Source of the DNA: JAUHWS01 sp964571805
GTDB lineage: Bacteria > Patescibacteriota > Gracilibacteria > UM-FILTER-43-11
Direction: 5' to 3'
Assembly: GCA_964571805.1 (NCBI GenBank)
Contig: CAZNDI010000014.1
Location: 1 to 15,962, forward strand
DNA: 15,962 bases
In this document: positions 1 through 5,878 of the stretch, piece after piece
How positions within the stretch are numbered: the stretch's first letter is position 1
Layout of the letters: the number at the start of each line of letters is the position of its first letter
Notes under the pieces: model-generated
What the model was told of the DNA's origin: nothing
The model's database searches: none
What the model saw: only the letters and a program-made list of their open reading frames with translations
Program-made: the position numbers and the translations under genes

Positions 1-129
1 TTCCTCAATAAAGACGAACAATGGGTTCAAATTCAGTCCATTCGTGAGGTCAAAGCGCCAGTGATGGTTTACAATTTTCAAGTGGAAAATCAGCATACCT
101 ATTTTGCCAATGATTTTTATGTGCATAAC
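1..129 (+). other. C-terminal end of a Hint (intein-like) self-processing domain inside the A2M gene
   Basis: Visible residues 8-18 (WVQIQSIREVK) and 23-43 match the end of Hint/intein domains: VYNFQVE, then HTYFAN (block F), then YVHN with the conserved penultimate His42 and terminal Asn43 (block G; His and Asn codons at 124-129). The next residue is Asp44, not Cys, Ser or Thr, so ordinary protein splicing by the canonical route is not expected. Bacterial-intein-like and polymorphic-toxin Hint domains with this arrangement are known to cleave by asparagine cyclisation. The N-terminal part with the catalytic nucleophile lies outside the window, so activity cannot be judged. Confidence 0.85.
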
Positions 130-2073
130 GATAAAGGCGGCGATGGGATCCGGAATGACTTTGAAGACAACGCTTTGTTTGAAACCGTTAAAACCAATGC
201 TAAGGGGTGGGGAAAGGTGACTTTCCAACTTCCTGACAATATCACCTCTTGGCGCGTGACGGCTAAAGCCATTGATCCCAAAAATCTTCAGGCGGGCATG
301 GGGGTAGGGTCGGTGCCGGTCGGTCTCCCTCTTTTTGCGGACCTCATCATGAATCAAGAGTATTCAGCCCAAGATGAGCCCATGCTTAAATTGAGAGCCT
401 ATGGCGACGCCCTAAAAGAGGGGGATCGAGTTGATTTCAAGCTTTCTTCTAAATCCCTGGGCTTGGAGGCCAAAGACGTTCAGGGCCAGGCGTTTAAAGG
501 GTCTTATTTTCCCTTACCCAAGCTCACTTTGGGCCATCACGAAGTTCTTTTAGAGGCTAATTCTGGCTCACTGAAAGATACCCTCCAAAAACCTTTGGAC
601 GTGGTGGGTTCACGCTTGAATAAAAATAATCTTGAATTCATTCCTCAAGTCGATTCTCAAACACCCTTAAAATTGGCCAAAAATGGTCCTACAGAACTCA
701 GTTTTGTGGATGGGGGTCGAGGGCTTTATTATTCAGCCTTGAAAGCCCTTTATTACAATGAAGGTGACCGTTTGGATCAACGCCTTTCTCAGTTGGGTGC
801 CCAAGAACTCTTTCAATTCTACTTCCAAGAACAACTCCCTCCTCGCAACAATTTTGAGCCTCTCATTTACCAAGATTCCAATGGAGGGTTAAAACTTCTC
901 CCCTATGCTGACCCAGACTTAGAACTTACAGTTTTAACCTTATTGATGGACCGTCACCCCGAGCGATTCAATGCAAAGAATTTAAAAGATTATTTGAATG
1001 CCATTTATCAGAATAAAGAGTCCAACCTCAATGAAATCGCTTTGTCTCTCGCAGGTTTGGCAGCTCTAAAAGAGCCCGTTTTGACCAGCCTGAAATCAAT
1101 TCAAAATGAATCTACCCTCCTTTTCAAAGAAAAGCTTTATCTTGCCTTGGCTTTTGAGGCCTTAGGTTCAAAGGAAGACGCTAGACAACTATTTCAAGCC
1201 TGGGTTCAGGACTATGAAAGTCGACCTGAAACGACCGATTTAAAAGCTTTGGCCGCCGTTTTAGCCGCTGCTCTAAATGACGATGAGGCGACAAAAATTT
1301 GGAATCAAGCCCTCAAAATTCAGGCTCCCGATCAGTATTTAGGGCTGTACGAACTTGGTTATCTCAAAAATCGTTTGAAATATGCCGAAAGTCAGCCCGT
1401 TAAATTTCAGCTCAGCAAAAATGGAAAGACTGAAACAGTGACGCTCGAAAATGGATCTTCTCATCCCACTTTGCTCCTTTCCACCGACAGCTTTAAGGCA
1501 ACAGTTTTAGAGGGGCAATTAGCAGCGATCGCTCGTTATTCCAACCAGACAAAGGCTTCAGATCTAAAAAACAGTGAGAATCTCATTCTAAAAAGGAATT
1601 ATTCTGTTCAAGGAAAAGAAATGAATCAATTCAGCGAAGGGGATATTGTCAAGATTGCCCTCACCGTTTCTTCGCAGAATAATAAAAAAGGATCTGTCTT
1701 CAGAATCACCGATATCTTGCCAAGTGGTCTAATACCCATCACTTCGGCTCAGACGTATTCCATGTTCGACACTGAAGGCGTGCAGGATTACCCTTATCAA
1801 ATTGACGGGCAAGAAATCAATTTTGTCTGGTATCCTGTCCTTCCGGGACGTCCTTATACCGATGAATTCATCGATTCCCCCGATGTCCTTGTAGCGATGG
1901 AAGAGCCTGATGATTCAAAGGCTTTCGATGCCACAAAAACATTCACCTATCTGGCTCGGGTCGTTAATCCTGGGAAGTTTTATGCCGATCCTGCTAAGAT
2001 TGAAGCCTTTAAAGATCCCGCAATGAGCTCTATTTCTCAGGAAGATTGGGTGGAAATTGGGAGATTGGAATAA
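1..2073 (+). CDS. Alpha-2-macroglobulin family protein with embedded Hint domain, C-terminal part (5' end outside window)
   Basis: The frame is open from base 1 to a TAA at 2071-2073; the ATG/GTG near 61 is not a real start. After the Hint end (residues 1-43 of the visible part) comes the A2M sequence that follows the bait region in animal and bacterial homologues: RNDFEDNALF, then a beta-domain with LPDNITSWR (compare VPDTITEWK in human A2M), then LPLFADLIMNQEY. Next is an alpha-helical thioester-domain region (about residues 235-480) and a C-terminal receptor-binding-like domain with FTYLARVVNPGKFYADPA. The thioester motif GCxEQ is absent: the matching stretch reads EGDRLDQRLS, and I see no cysteine anywhere in the visible protein. 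By family knowledge these are large envelope or periplasmic protease-trapping proteins; thioester-less bacterial members (YfaS-like) exist. The A2M call is secure; protease trapping is inferred. No partner such as a penicillin-binding protein 1C gene is visible downstream, where a convergent gene follows. Confidence 0.9.
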   Translation, partial: FLNKDEQWVQIQSIREVKAPVMVYNFQVENQHTYFANDFYVHNDKGGDGIRNDFEDNALFETVKTNAKGWGKVTFQLPDNITSWRVTAKAIDPKNLQAGMGVGSVPVGLPLFADLIMNQEYSAQDEPMLKLRAYGDALKEGDRVDFKLSSKSLGLEAKDVQGQAFKGSYFPLPKLTLGHHEVLLEANSGSLKDTLQKPLDVVGSRLNKNNLEFIPQVDSQTPLKLAKNGPTELSFVDGGRGLYYSALKALYYNEGDRLDQRLSQLGAQELFQFYFQEQLPPRNNFEPLIYQDSNGGLKLLPYADPDLELTVLTLLMDRHPERFNAKNLKDYLNAIYQNKESNLNEIALSLAGLAALKEPVLTSLKSIQNESTLLFKEKLYLALAFEALGSKEDARQLFQAWVQDYESRPETTDLKALAAVLAAALNDDEATKIWNQALKIQAPDQYLGLYELGYLKNRLKYAESQPVKFQLSKNGKTETVTLENGSSHPTLLLSTDSFKATVLEGQLAAIARYSNQTKASDLKNSENLILKRNYSVQGKEMNQFSEGDIVKIALTVSSQNNKKGSVFRITDILPSGLIPITSAQTYSMFDTEGVQDYPYQIDGQEINFVWYPVLPGRPYTDEFIDSPDVLVAMEEPDDSKAFDATKTFTYLARVVNPGKFYADPAKIEAFKDPAMSSISQEDWVEIGRLE

Positions 2074-2099
2074 CGAAATTTATTTTTAATCGAATTCTA

Positions 2100-2133
2100 A
2101 CTGAAGGCGAGATTCGCGAATCTCGCCTTCAGT
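2100..2133. terminator. 34-bp perfect palindrome between convergent genes, possible bidirectional terminator
   Basis: The arms CTGAAGGCGAGATTCG and their exact reverse complement meet without a spacer, and the outermost A/T pair also matches. It sits between the stop of the A2M gene and the stop of the convergent yraN, where a shared terminator is expected. RNA from either strand would form a strong GC-rich stem. There is no T-run after the stem on either strand, so classical intrinsic termination is not assured. Confidence 0.5.
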
Positions 2134-2135
2134 AA

Positions 2136-2498
2136 TTAAATCGTCACATTCTCAAAATGGGTGATTTTCTCTCCCTTCTCTAGCTCTAAAGCGACGATGT
2201 CAATCCGCCACGGGTGGTCTAACTTTCCATTCTCCTTGAGCCAATTTAAGGCTGTTTTTTCTATTTTGCCCAATTTCTTGAGCGTGACCGCTTCTTCTGG
2301 ATAGCCAAAGGTTGAGGTCCTTCTCGTTTTGACTTCCACAAAAACAAGCTCTTCCTTTTTGGGATCAAAAACAATCAAATCAATTTCTCCCACCCGTTTC
2401 AGGTAATTATTTTCTAAGATCAAATAGCCTTTTTTAATCAAATAATCCTCCACAATTTCTTCCCCTTGGTGCCCCAATTCTTTGTTTTTCATATCCAT
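2136..2498 (-). CDS. yraN: YraN/UPF0102 family endonuclease-like protein
   Basis: This 120-residue protein has the full set of UPF0102 signatures: GHQGEEIVEDYLIKKGY near the N terminus, VGEIDLIVFD at about residues 36-45, and ELVFVEVKTRR at about 50-60. The Glu/Asp-Asp-Glu-x-Lys pattern is that of a PD-(D/E)XK nuclease fold. The family is widespread and usually near ribonuclease HII or rRNA methyltransferase genes; its precise role is unsettled, with links to DNA processing and recombination. Length is typical. The start is ATG at 2498, with a second in-frame ATG two codons later; neither has a clear Shine-Dalgarno sequence. It follows the lipid kinase gene on the same strand, separated by a perfect palindrome, so co-transcription is uncertain. 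Confidence 0.9.
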   Translation of the reverse strand: MDMKNKELGHQGEEIVEDYLIKKGYLILENNYLKRVGEIDLIVFDPKKEELVFVEVKTRRTSTFGYPEEAVTLKKLGKIEKTALNWLKENGKLDHPWRIDIVALELEKGEKITHFENVTI

Positions 2499-2508
2499 TT
2501 GGTAGGTA

Positions 2509-2552
2509 TTAATTTTTTAGGGCCACACCATGGTGTGGCCCTAAAAAATTAA
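2509..2552. repeat. 44-bp perfect loopless palindrome between the lipid kinase gene and yraN
   Basis: The left half contains TTAATTTTTTAGGG followed by CCACACCA; the right half is its exact reverse complement. It overlaps the stop codon of the lipid kinase gene (2549-2551). In RNA it gives a long hairpin with a GGGCCACACC stem. The T-tract precedes the GC stem and the A-tract follows it on both strands, the reverse of an intrinsic terminator, so termination is possible but not of the textbook type. Confidence 0.75.
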
Positions 2553-3139
2553 GCAAATAAGGTCAAGGTAAAGCTCGCTCCTAAAGGGATCAAAAGATTG
2601 TCGTCAATTTCAAAGCCAAAAAGTTGGATGTTGGGAATCTCTAAAAACATTCCCACTGTAGCTGCAGCCAAAACGGCCCAGACATTAGGGAAAAAATAGT
2701 AAGCAAAGGGAGCGGCAATCAAAATACCTGCCAGGTTTCCTTCGATGCACTTCTCCGGGTTTAATTTCGTTTTAATCTTGCCAAAATGTCGCCCAATAAT
2801 ATTAGAGAAAGCATCCCCAAAAGTTAAAATCATGATGCCCGCATAGGCGACGGGCGTTTCAAATAAAATCAAACTCAAATAAGCGCCTAAGGTAAAAAAC
2901 AAAGGTCCTCTTCCGGGAAAGGCTTCCATATGATGTTCTCTTTCAAAAAAACTCAATACTTTTCCCACTAAAGAAAGTTTTTGTTTTTTAATCATTAGAG
3001 AAATAGCTCCTCCTCCGAGGATCATTCCCAATAAAATAGGATTCGTCAAAAATCCATTCGCATGTAAAAAAATGAGCATGAGTCCATAAAGCACATGTAA
3101 GGCTTGTCTCCGGAATTCCAAGGGGTTTGACTTCTGCAT
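2549..3139 (-). CDS. Dolichol/phytol-kinase-like CTP-dependent lipid kinase (integral membrane)
   Basis: The protein is a hydrophobic polytopic membrane protein of 196 residues with about six membrane segments. It carries the conserved motifs of the SEC59/DGK1/VTE5 superfamily of CTP-using lipid kinases: EREHHMEAFPGRGPLFFTLG (about residues 66-85), GDAFSNIIGRHFGK (108-121), EGNLAG (133-138) and DDNLLIPL (179-186). The likely reaction is phosphorylation of a polyprenol, phytol or diacylglycerol alcohol, possibly for isoprenoid salvage or phospholipid recycling; the substrate cannot be read from the sequence. I chose ATG at 3139 (MQKSNPL). A TTG three codons upstream (3148) is the alternative. 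The IS1595-type element lies 95 bp upstream of this start, beyond any core promoter of normal position. Confidence 0.8.
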   Translation of the reverse strand: MQKSNPLEFRRQALHVLYGLMLIFLHANGFLTNPILLGMILGGGAISLMIKKQKLSLVGKVLSFFEREHHMEAFPGRGPLFFTLGAYLSLILFETPVAYAGIMILTFGDAFSNIIGRHFGKIKTKLNPEKCIEGNLAGILIAAPFAYYFFPNVWAVLAAATVGMFLEIPNIQLFGFEIDDNLLIPLGASFTLTLFA

Positions 3140-3225
3140 AACGGTCAATTGATGTATCTTTAGGCTTATGTTAACGTATTTATGTGGAGCTTTCTAGCTT
3201 TTACTTATCGGTTTGAAGTTATTCA

Positions 3226-3234
3226 CGCAATAAC
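3226..3234. repeat. Left copy of 9-bp target-site duplication of the IS
   Basis: CGCAATAAC immediately precedes the left inverted repeat and recurs exactly after the right one at 4172-4180. IS1595-family elements usually duplicate 8 bp; one of the nine bases may belong to an IS end or match by chance. The exact duplication implies a fairly recent insertion. Confidence 0.88.
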
Positions 3235-3259
3235 GGTTATCTTTAACAATAAGTTGGGG
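3235..3259 (+). repeat. Left terminal inverted repeat of the IS
   Basis: Begins GGTTATC and ends with the 14-bp core ACAATAAGTTGGGG that is matched exactly at the right end. Its last four bases (GGGG) also form the 5' arm of the hairpin that covers the transposase start codon. Confidence 0.88.
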
Positions 3260-3309
3260 AATGTAAGATAGAGGTTGTCTAAAACCTTTAGTCCATAACA
3301 CATTCCCCA
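3255..3309 (+). promoter_or_regulatory. Hairpin covering the transposase translation start
   Basis: TGGGGAATGT (3255-3264) is the exact complement of ACATTCCCCA (3300-3309), whose last base is the A of the transposase ATG. A smaller stem AGGTT/AACCT (3272-3276 with 3283-3287) lies in the loop. No Shine-Dalgarno sequence is visible in front of the ATG. RNA reading in from outside the element would include the 5' arm and could occlude initiation, as known for IS10, IS50 and IS200; this is inference from the sequence. Confidence 0.5.
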
Positions 3310-4169
3310 TGCCAAAGTACCATAAATTGATGCGCAGATTAATAAGTCATCCGGGTTCTGCAATACTTATTCTCAGAAAACTCACTGCTCGCTTTCGTAA
3401 ATGTTGTCCCAAGTGTCGAGTAATAACTCATCCTGAGCTCCATCATACAGATCAAAGAGGAGTAAGAACCTACCGTTGTCAGCATTGCTATAAAACCTTC
3501 ACAGAACTTTATGGAACCATTTACTACAGGTCTAAGGTTTCCCTCTCCCACTGGATGCTTGCCATCATCTTCTGGAGCACTTCCACAGGAGGTATCTCTG
3601 CAGCAGAACTAGGAAGAAACCTGGGAATCAGTCATCTGACCGCCTGGAAGATGCTCATGAAGATGAGGAAGATGATGAGTCAGGGGCTGAGTGAGGATTA
3701 TCTGGAAGGAATGGTGGAAGCGGATGAAGCCTGGTTCGGGAAGAAAAAGAATCAGGACATTATCATGGGAATCGTTCAAAGGGGGCGAAGGAAGCTCAGA
3801 CTGATGGTGATTCCCAATGTTCAGGAAAAGACCCTTTATCCTCATATCAGAGACCATGTTAAAAAAGCTTCCCAATTCTTCACCGATTCAAGGATAACCT
3901 ACTCCATCACAGGGATTGAATATCATCATCAAACTACCAATCATTCTAAGGGAGAGTTTGCTAGGGAGGGGCTCATTCATTCCAACACCATCGAACAGAT
4001 CTGGGGAGACATCAAAGGAATCTTAAGAACCATTCATCATGGAATCAAAAAGAAATACAGAACCCTCTATCTGGCTCAATACATCTTCAGATATGAGAAC
4101 CAACATTCATCAAATCTATTCTATAAAACCCTCTGTCAATTATTTACCCCAACTTATTGTATAATTTAA
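3309..4169 (+). CDS. IS1595-family (ISXO2-like) transposase
   Basis: The 286-residue protein starts with a zinc-ribbon: C33-P-K-C36 and C57-Q-H-C60. A helix-turn-helix-like stretch follows (about residues 97-120, AAELGRNLGISHLTAWKML). Then comes the ISXO2-like catalytic domain with VEADEAWFGKKK (Asp139), FTDS (Asp193) and SNTIEQIWGDIKGILRTIHHG (Glu229), a plausible DDE triad in the family spacing. The closing LAQYIFRYENQ matches the family's YLxEFxFRxN ending. The reading frame is intact, with no frameshift or premature stop, so the element may be active. It would catalyse cut-and-paste or copy-out transposition using the inverted ends described above. The ATG at 3309 is used because it is the first start in the frame and lies directly after the hairpin. 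Confidence 0.93.
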   Translation: MPKYHKLMRRLISHPGSAILILRKLTARFRKCCPKCRVITHPELHHTDQRGVRTYRCQHCYKTFTELYGTIYYRSKVSLSHWMLAIIFWSTSTGGISAAELGRNLGISHLTAWKMLMKMRKMMSQGLSEDYLEGMVEADEAWFGKKKNQDIIMGIVQRGRRKLRLMVIPNVQEKTLYPHIRDHVKKASQFFTDSRITYSITGIEYHHQTTNHSKGEFAREGLIHSNTIEQIWGDIKGILRTIHHGIKKKYRTLYLAQYIFRYENQHSSNLFYKTLCQLFTPTYCII

Positions 4170-4171
4170 CC
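4147..4171 (-). repeat. Right terminal inverted repeat of the IS
   Basis: Read on the minus strand it begins GGTTAAATT and ends ACAATAAGTTGGGG, 21 of 25 positions identical to the left end. It contains the transposase stop codon (4167-4169) and an outward-facing TATAAT at 4160-4165 on the plus strand. Confidence 0.88.
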
Positions 4172-4180
4172 CGCAATAAC
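4172..4180. repeat. Right copy of 9-bp target-site duplication of the IS
   Basis: CGCAATAAC directly follows the right inverted repeat and equals 3226-3234. It lies 35 bp upstream of the dgt start codon. Confidence 0.88.
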
Positions 4181-4181
4181 T

Positions 4182-4214
4182 ACTGGTAAGTTTATACCTT
4201 GTAACTGGTAAGTT
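4182..4214 (+). repeat. Two direct copies of ACTGGTAAGTT in front of dgt
   Basis: The 11-bp sequence occurs at 4182-4192 and 4204-4214, a 22-bp period (about two helical turns), ending one base before the dgt ATG. The spacer holds TTTATA (4191-4196 region), which could be a -10 element. Phased direct repeats at this position could be a regulator site, or a short duplication without function. Confidence 0.5.
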
Positions 4215-4215
4215 G

Positions 4216-5331
4216 ATGATCAACAGAAAAGATTTAGAATCACAGGAGGAAGGCCTCCTTGCCTCATATGCAGTCAAAAGTGCTCAAAGCCGGGGGCGCA
4301 AATTCGATGAAGCCGAAGATGCCTTCCGGACCTGTTTTCAGCGAGACCGTGATCGGGTCATTCATTCTAAGGCCTTCAGAAGGCTCAACGGCAAGACACA
4401 GGTGTTTATTGCGGGTTATGGAGATCACTACCGCTCCCGCCTCACTCACAGCATGGAGGTAGCTCAATTTGGTAGAGATATCGCCCGCATGCTCAATTTA
4501 AACCAAGATTTGGCAGAAGCAATTGGCTTGGCTCACGACTTAGGGCACACTCCCTTTGGTCATGCCGGTCAAGAGGCCATGAATGAGATGATGGAACAAT
4601 ATGGCTCCCGTTTTGAGCACAACGAGCAAAGTTTTCGAGTGGTGGATGAATTGGAGCAAAAATCAAATCAATACAAAGGTTTAAATTTAAGTTTTGAAGT
4701 TTTAGACGGCCTCCTCAAGCACCGCACTCGTTACGATCGCCCCGAAGCTTTTGATCATTTTATGCCCTCTCTCGAGGCGCAAGTGGTCAATATCGCCGAT
4801 GAAATTGCTTATCAAAGTCACGACATCGATGATGGGTTGCGATCAGGAATCATCACCATTGAAGGGTTGATGAAGTTGGAAATCTCTCAGTACACGACCA
4901 AAAATCTTCCCCATGCTGATTCTTTAGAGGTCCATCGGCATCACTTAGTGGGTTCGATCATGTCTTATCTGGTAAATGACTTGGCTCAAGCGACGGAAGA
5001 AACCTTGAAGAAAAATAAAATCACGACGCTCCAACAAATTTACGAATGTCCCGATCAATTGGCTCAATTTTCTGATGCTGCTCTTAAAATGGGGGCTGAA
5101 TTGAAAGATTACCTCTATCAAAATTTTTACAACGCTCCGGAAGTCATGAAGTATAATGAGCATGGAAAAGTGGTCATCATAAAACTTTTTCAATCCTTTT
5201 ATGCTGACGAAAAAAGACTTCCTCCCAAATACCAAAAACGCCTTGATTCAGCTGAGAAGCACGTGGTGATCAAAGATTATATTGCGGGAATGACGGATTC
5301 CTTTGCTTTGGCCATTTATGACTCGCTTTAA
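4216..5331 (+). CDS. dgt: Deoxyguanosinetriphosphate triphosphohydrolase-like protein (dNTPase)
   Basis: This 371-residue protein has the HD-domain dNTPase sequence throughout. Metal ligands are visible as RLTHSMEV (His78), GLAHDLGHTPFGHAG (His107, Asp108) and NIADEIAYQSHDIDDG (Asp195). Substrate-domain motifs include FQRDRDRVIHSKAFRRL (41-57). Such enzymes split dNTPs into deoxynucleosides and inorganic triphosphate, lowering dNTP pools; the shorter class seen here is the type found widely outside enterobacteria. ATG at 4216 gives MINRKDLE, matching the family N terminus; a TTG just before it (4213) is the alternative. The IS ends 44 bp upstream, so the original promoter was probably split, and expression may now depend on the IS end or remaining sequence. 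nrdR follows on the same strand after 83 bp. Confidence 0.94.
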   Translation: MINRKDLESQEEGLLASYAVKSAQSRGRKFDEAEDAFRTCFQRDRDRVIHSKAFRRLNGKTQVFIAGYGDHYRSRLTHSMEVAQFGRDIARMLNLNQDLAEAIGLAHDLGHTPFGHAGQEAMNEMMEQYGSRFEHNEQSFRVVDELEQKSNQYKGLNLSFEVLDGLLKHRTRYDRPEAFDHFMPSLEAQVVNIADEIAYQSHDIDDGLRSGIITIEGLMKLEISQYTTKNLPHADSLEVHRHHLVGSIMSYLVNDLAQATEETLKKNKITTLQQIYECPDQLAQFSDAALKMGAELKDYLYQNFYNAPEVMKYNEHGKVVIIKLFQSFYADEKRLPPKYQKRLDSAEKHVVIKDYIAGMTDSFALAIYDSL

Positions 5332-5414
5332 TCCAGAGAGGCTAAGAGGCCTCCCCTGGCCCCTCCAAAAAAAGGGGAAAAATAGGGTTTAATTAAAAAT
5401 AGGAAATTAAAATT

Positions 5415-5861
5415 ATGAACTGCCCTAAATGTAAAGCATCGGATACGAAAGTCGTGGATTCCCGGGTTTCAGAGGGGGGGAGGGTGATCCGTCGGCGTCG
5501 GGAGTGTGAAAAGTGTGAGAACCGGTTCACGACGTTTGAACGCTCGGCGGTGGGCAATTTGATGGTGAAGAAAAAAGATGGAACATATGAAATTTACAGC
5601 CGAGACAAGCTCGAGCGGGGGATTTGGGTGGCTTGTGGCAAGCGTCCTGTGACCAAGGATCAGATCGATGAAATGGTGAATGAACTGGAAGACAAGTGGT
5701 CATCGAACAAAAAAACCGTGGCCAGCCAGACCATTGGCAATGATTTGGCCGAAGCTCTCAAAAAACTCGACCACATTGCCTACATCCGTTTTGCCTCCGT
5801 CTACCGCAGTTTTAAAGATGTGGATGAATTCAAGGAGGAGTTGAATAAGTTGTTGAAGTAA
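5415..5861 (+). CDS. nrdR: Transcriptional repressor NrdR
   Basis: The 148-residue length and sequence are typical of NrdR. The N-terminal zinc ribbon has C3-P-K-C6 and C31-E-K-C34 with the family sequence VVDSRVSEGGRVIRRRREC, followed by RFTTFER. The rest is an ATP-cone domain (about residues 47-137) that senses ATP/dATP. In known bacteria NrdR binds NrdR boxes and represses ribonucleotide reductase genes when dATP is high. The ATG has AGGA about ten bases upstream (in AATAGGAAATT). It follows dgt after 83 bp of mostly A-rich spacer, so the two could form a dNTP-limiting unit. No ribonucleotide reductase gene or full NrdR box is visible in the window. Confidence 0.96.
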   Translation: MNCPKCKASDTKVVDSRVSEGGRVIRRRRECEKCENRFTTFERSAVGNLMVKKKDGTYEIYSRDKLERGIWVACGKRPVTKDQIDEMVNELEDKWSSNKKTVASQTIGNDLAEALKKLDHIAYIRFASVYRSFKDVDEFKEELNKLLK

Positions 5862-5872
5862 TAACTCAACAA
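5850..5872. terminator. Weak hairpin between convergent nrdR and ATPase genes
   Basis: TTGTTGA (5850-5856) pairs exactly with TCAACAA (5866-5872) across a nine-base loop that contains the nrdR stop. The stem is short and not GC-rich and lacks a clear T-run, so termination is uncertain. Confidence 0.25.
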
Positions 5873-5878
5873 GAAACA

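Larger units (their letters stand above)
3235..4171 (+). mobile_element. Complete IS1595-family insertion sequence, 937 bp
   Basis: The element has 25-bp imperfect terminal inverted repeats (3235-3259 and 4147-4171, 21 of 25 positions matching, including an exact 14-bp core ACAATAAGTTGGGG). It has one intact transposase gene that ends inside the right repeat, and flanking CGCAATAAC duplications. It lies in the divergent intergenic region between the lipid kinase and dgt. Removing the element and one duplication restores an intergenic region of roughly 125-130 bp, so no coding sequence is interrupted. Confidence 0.92.

Noticed and set aside
61..66. GTG/ATG at 61-66 as the start of the A2M gene
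   Set aside because: The frame is open to base 1 and the residues before it continue the Hint domain (WVQIQSIREVK), so the start lies outside the window.
5332..5414. Intrinsic terminator between dgt and nrdR (CCCCTCC, A-run, GGGG)
   Set aside because: The stem would be only four pairs and is followed by A-rich rather than T-rich sequence, so I do not call a terminator.
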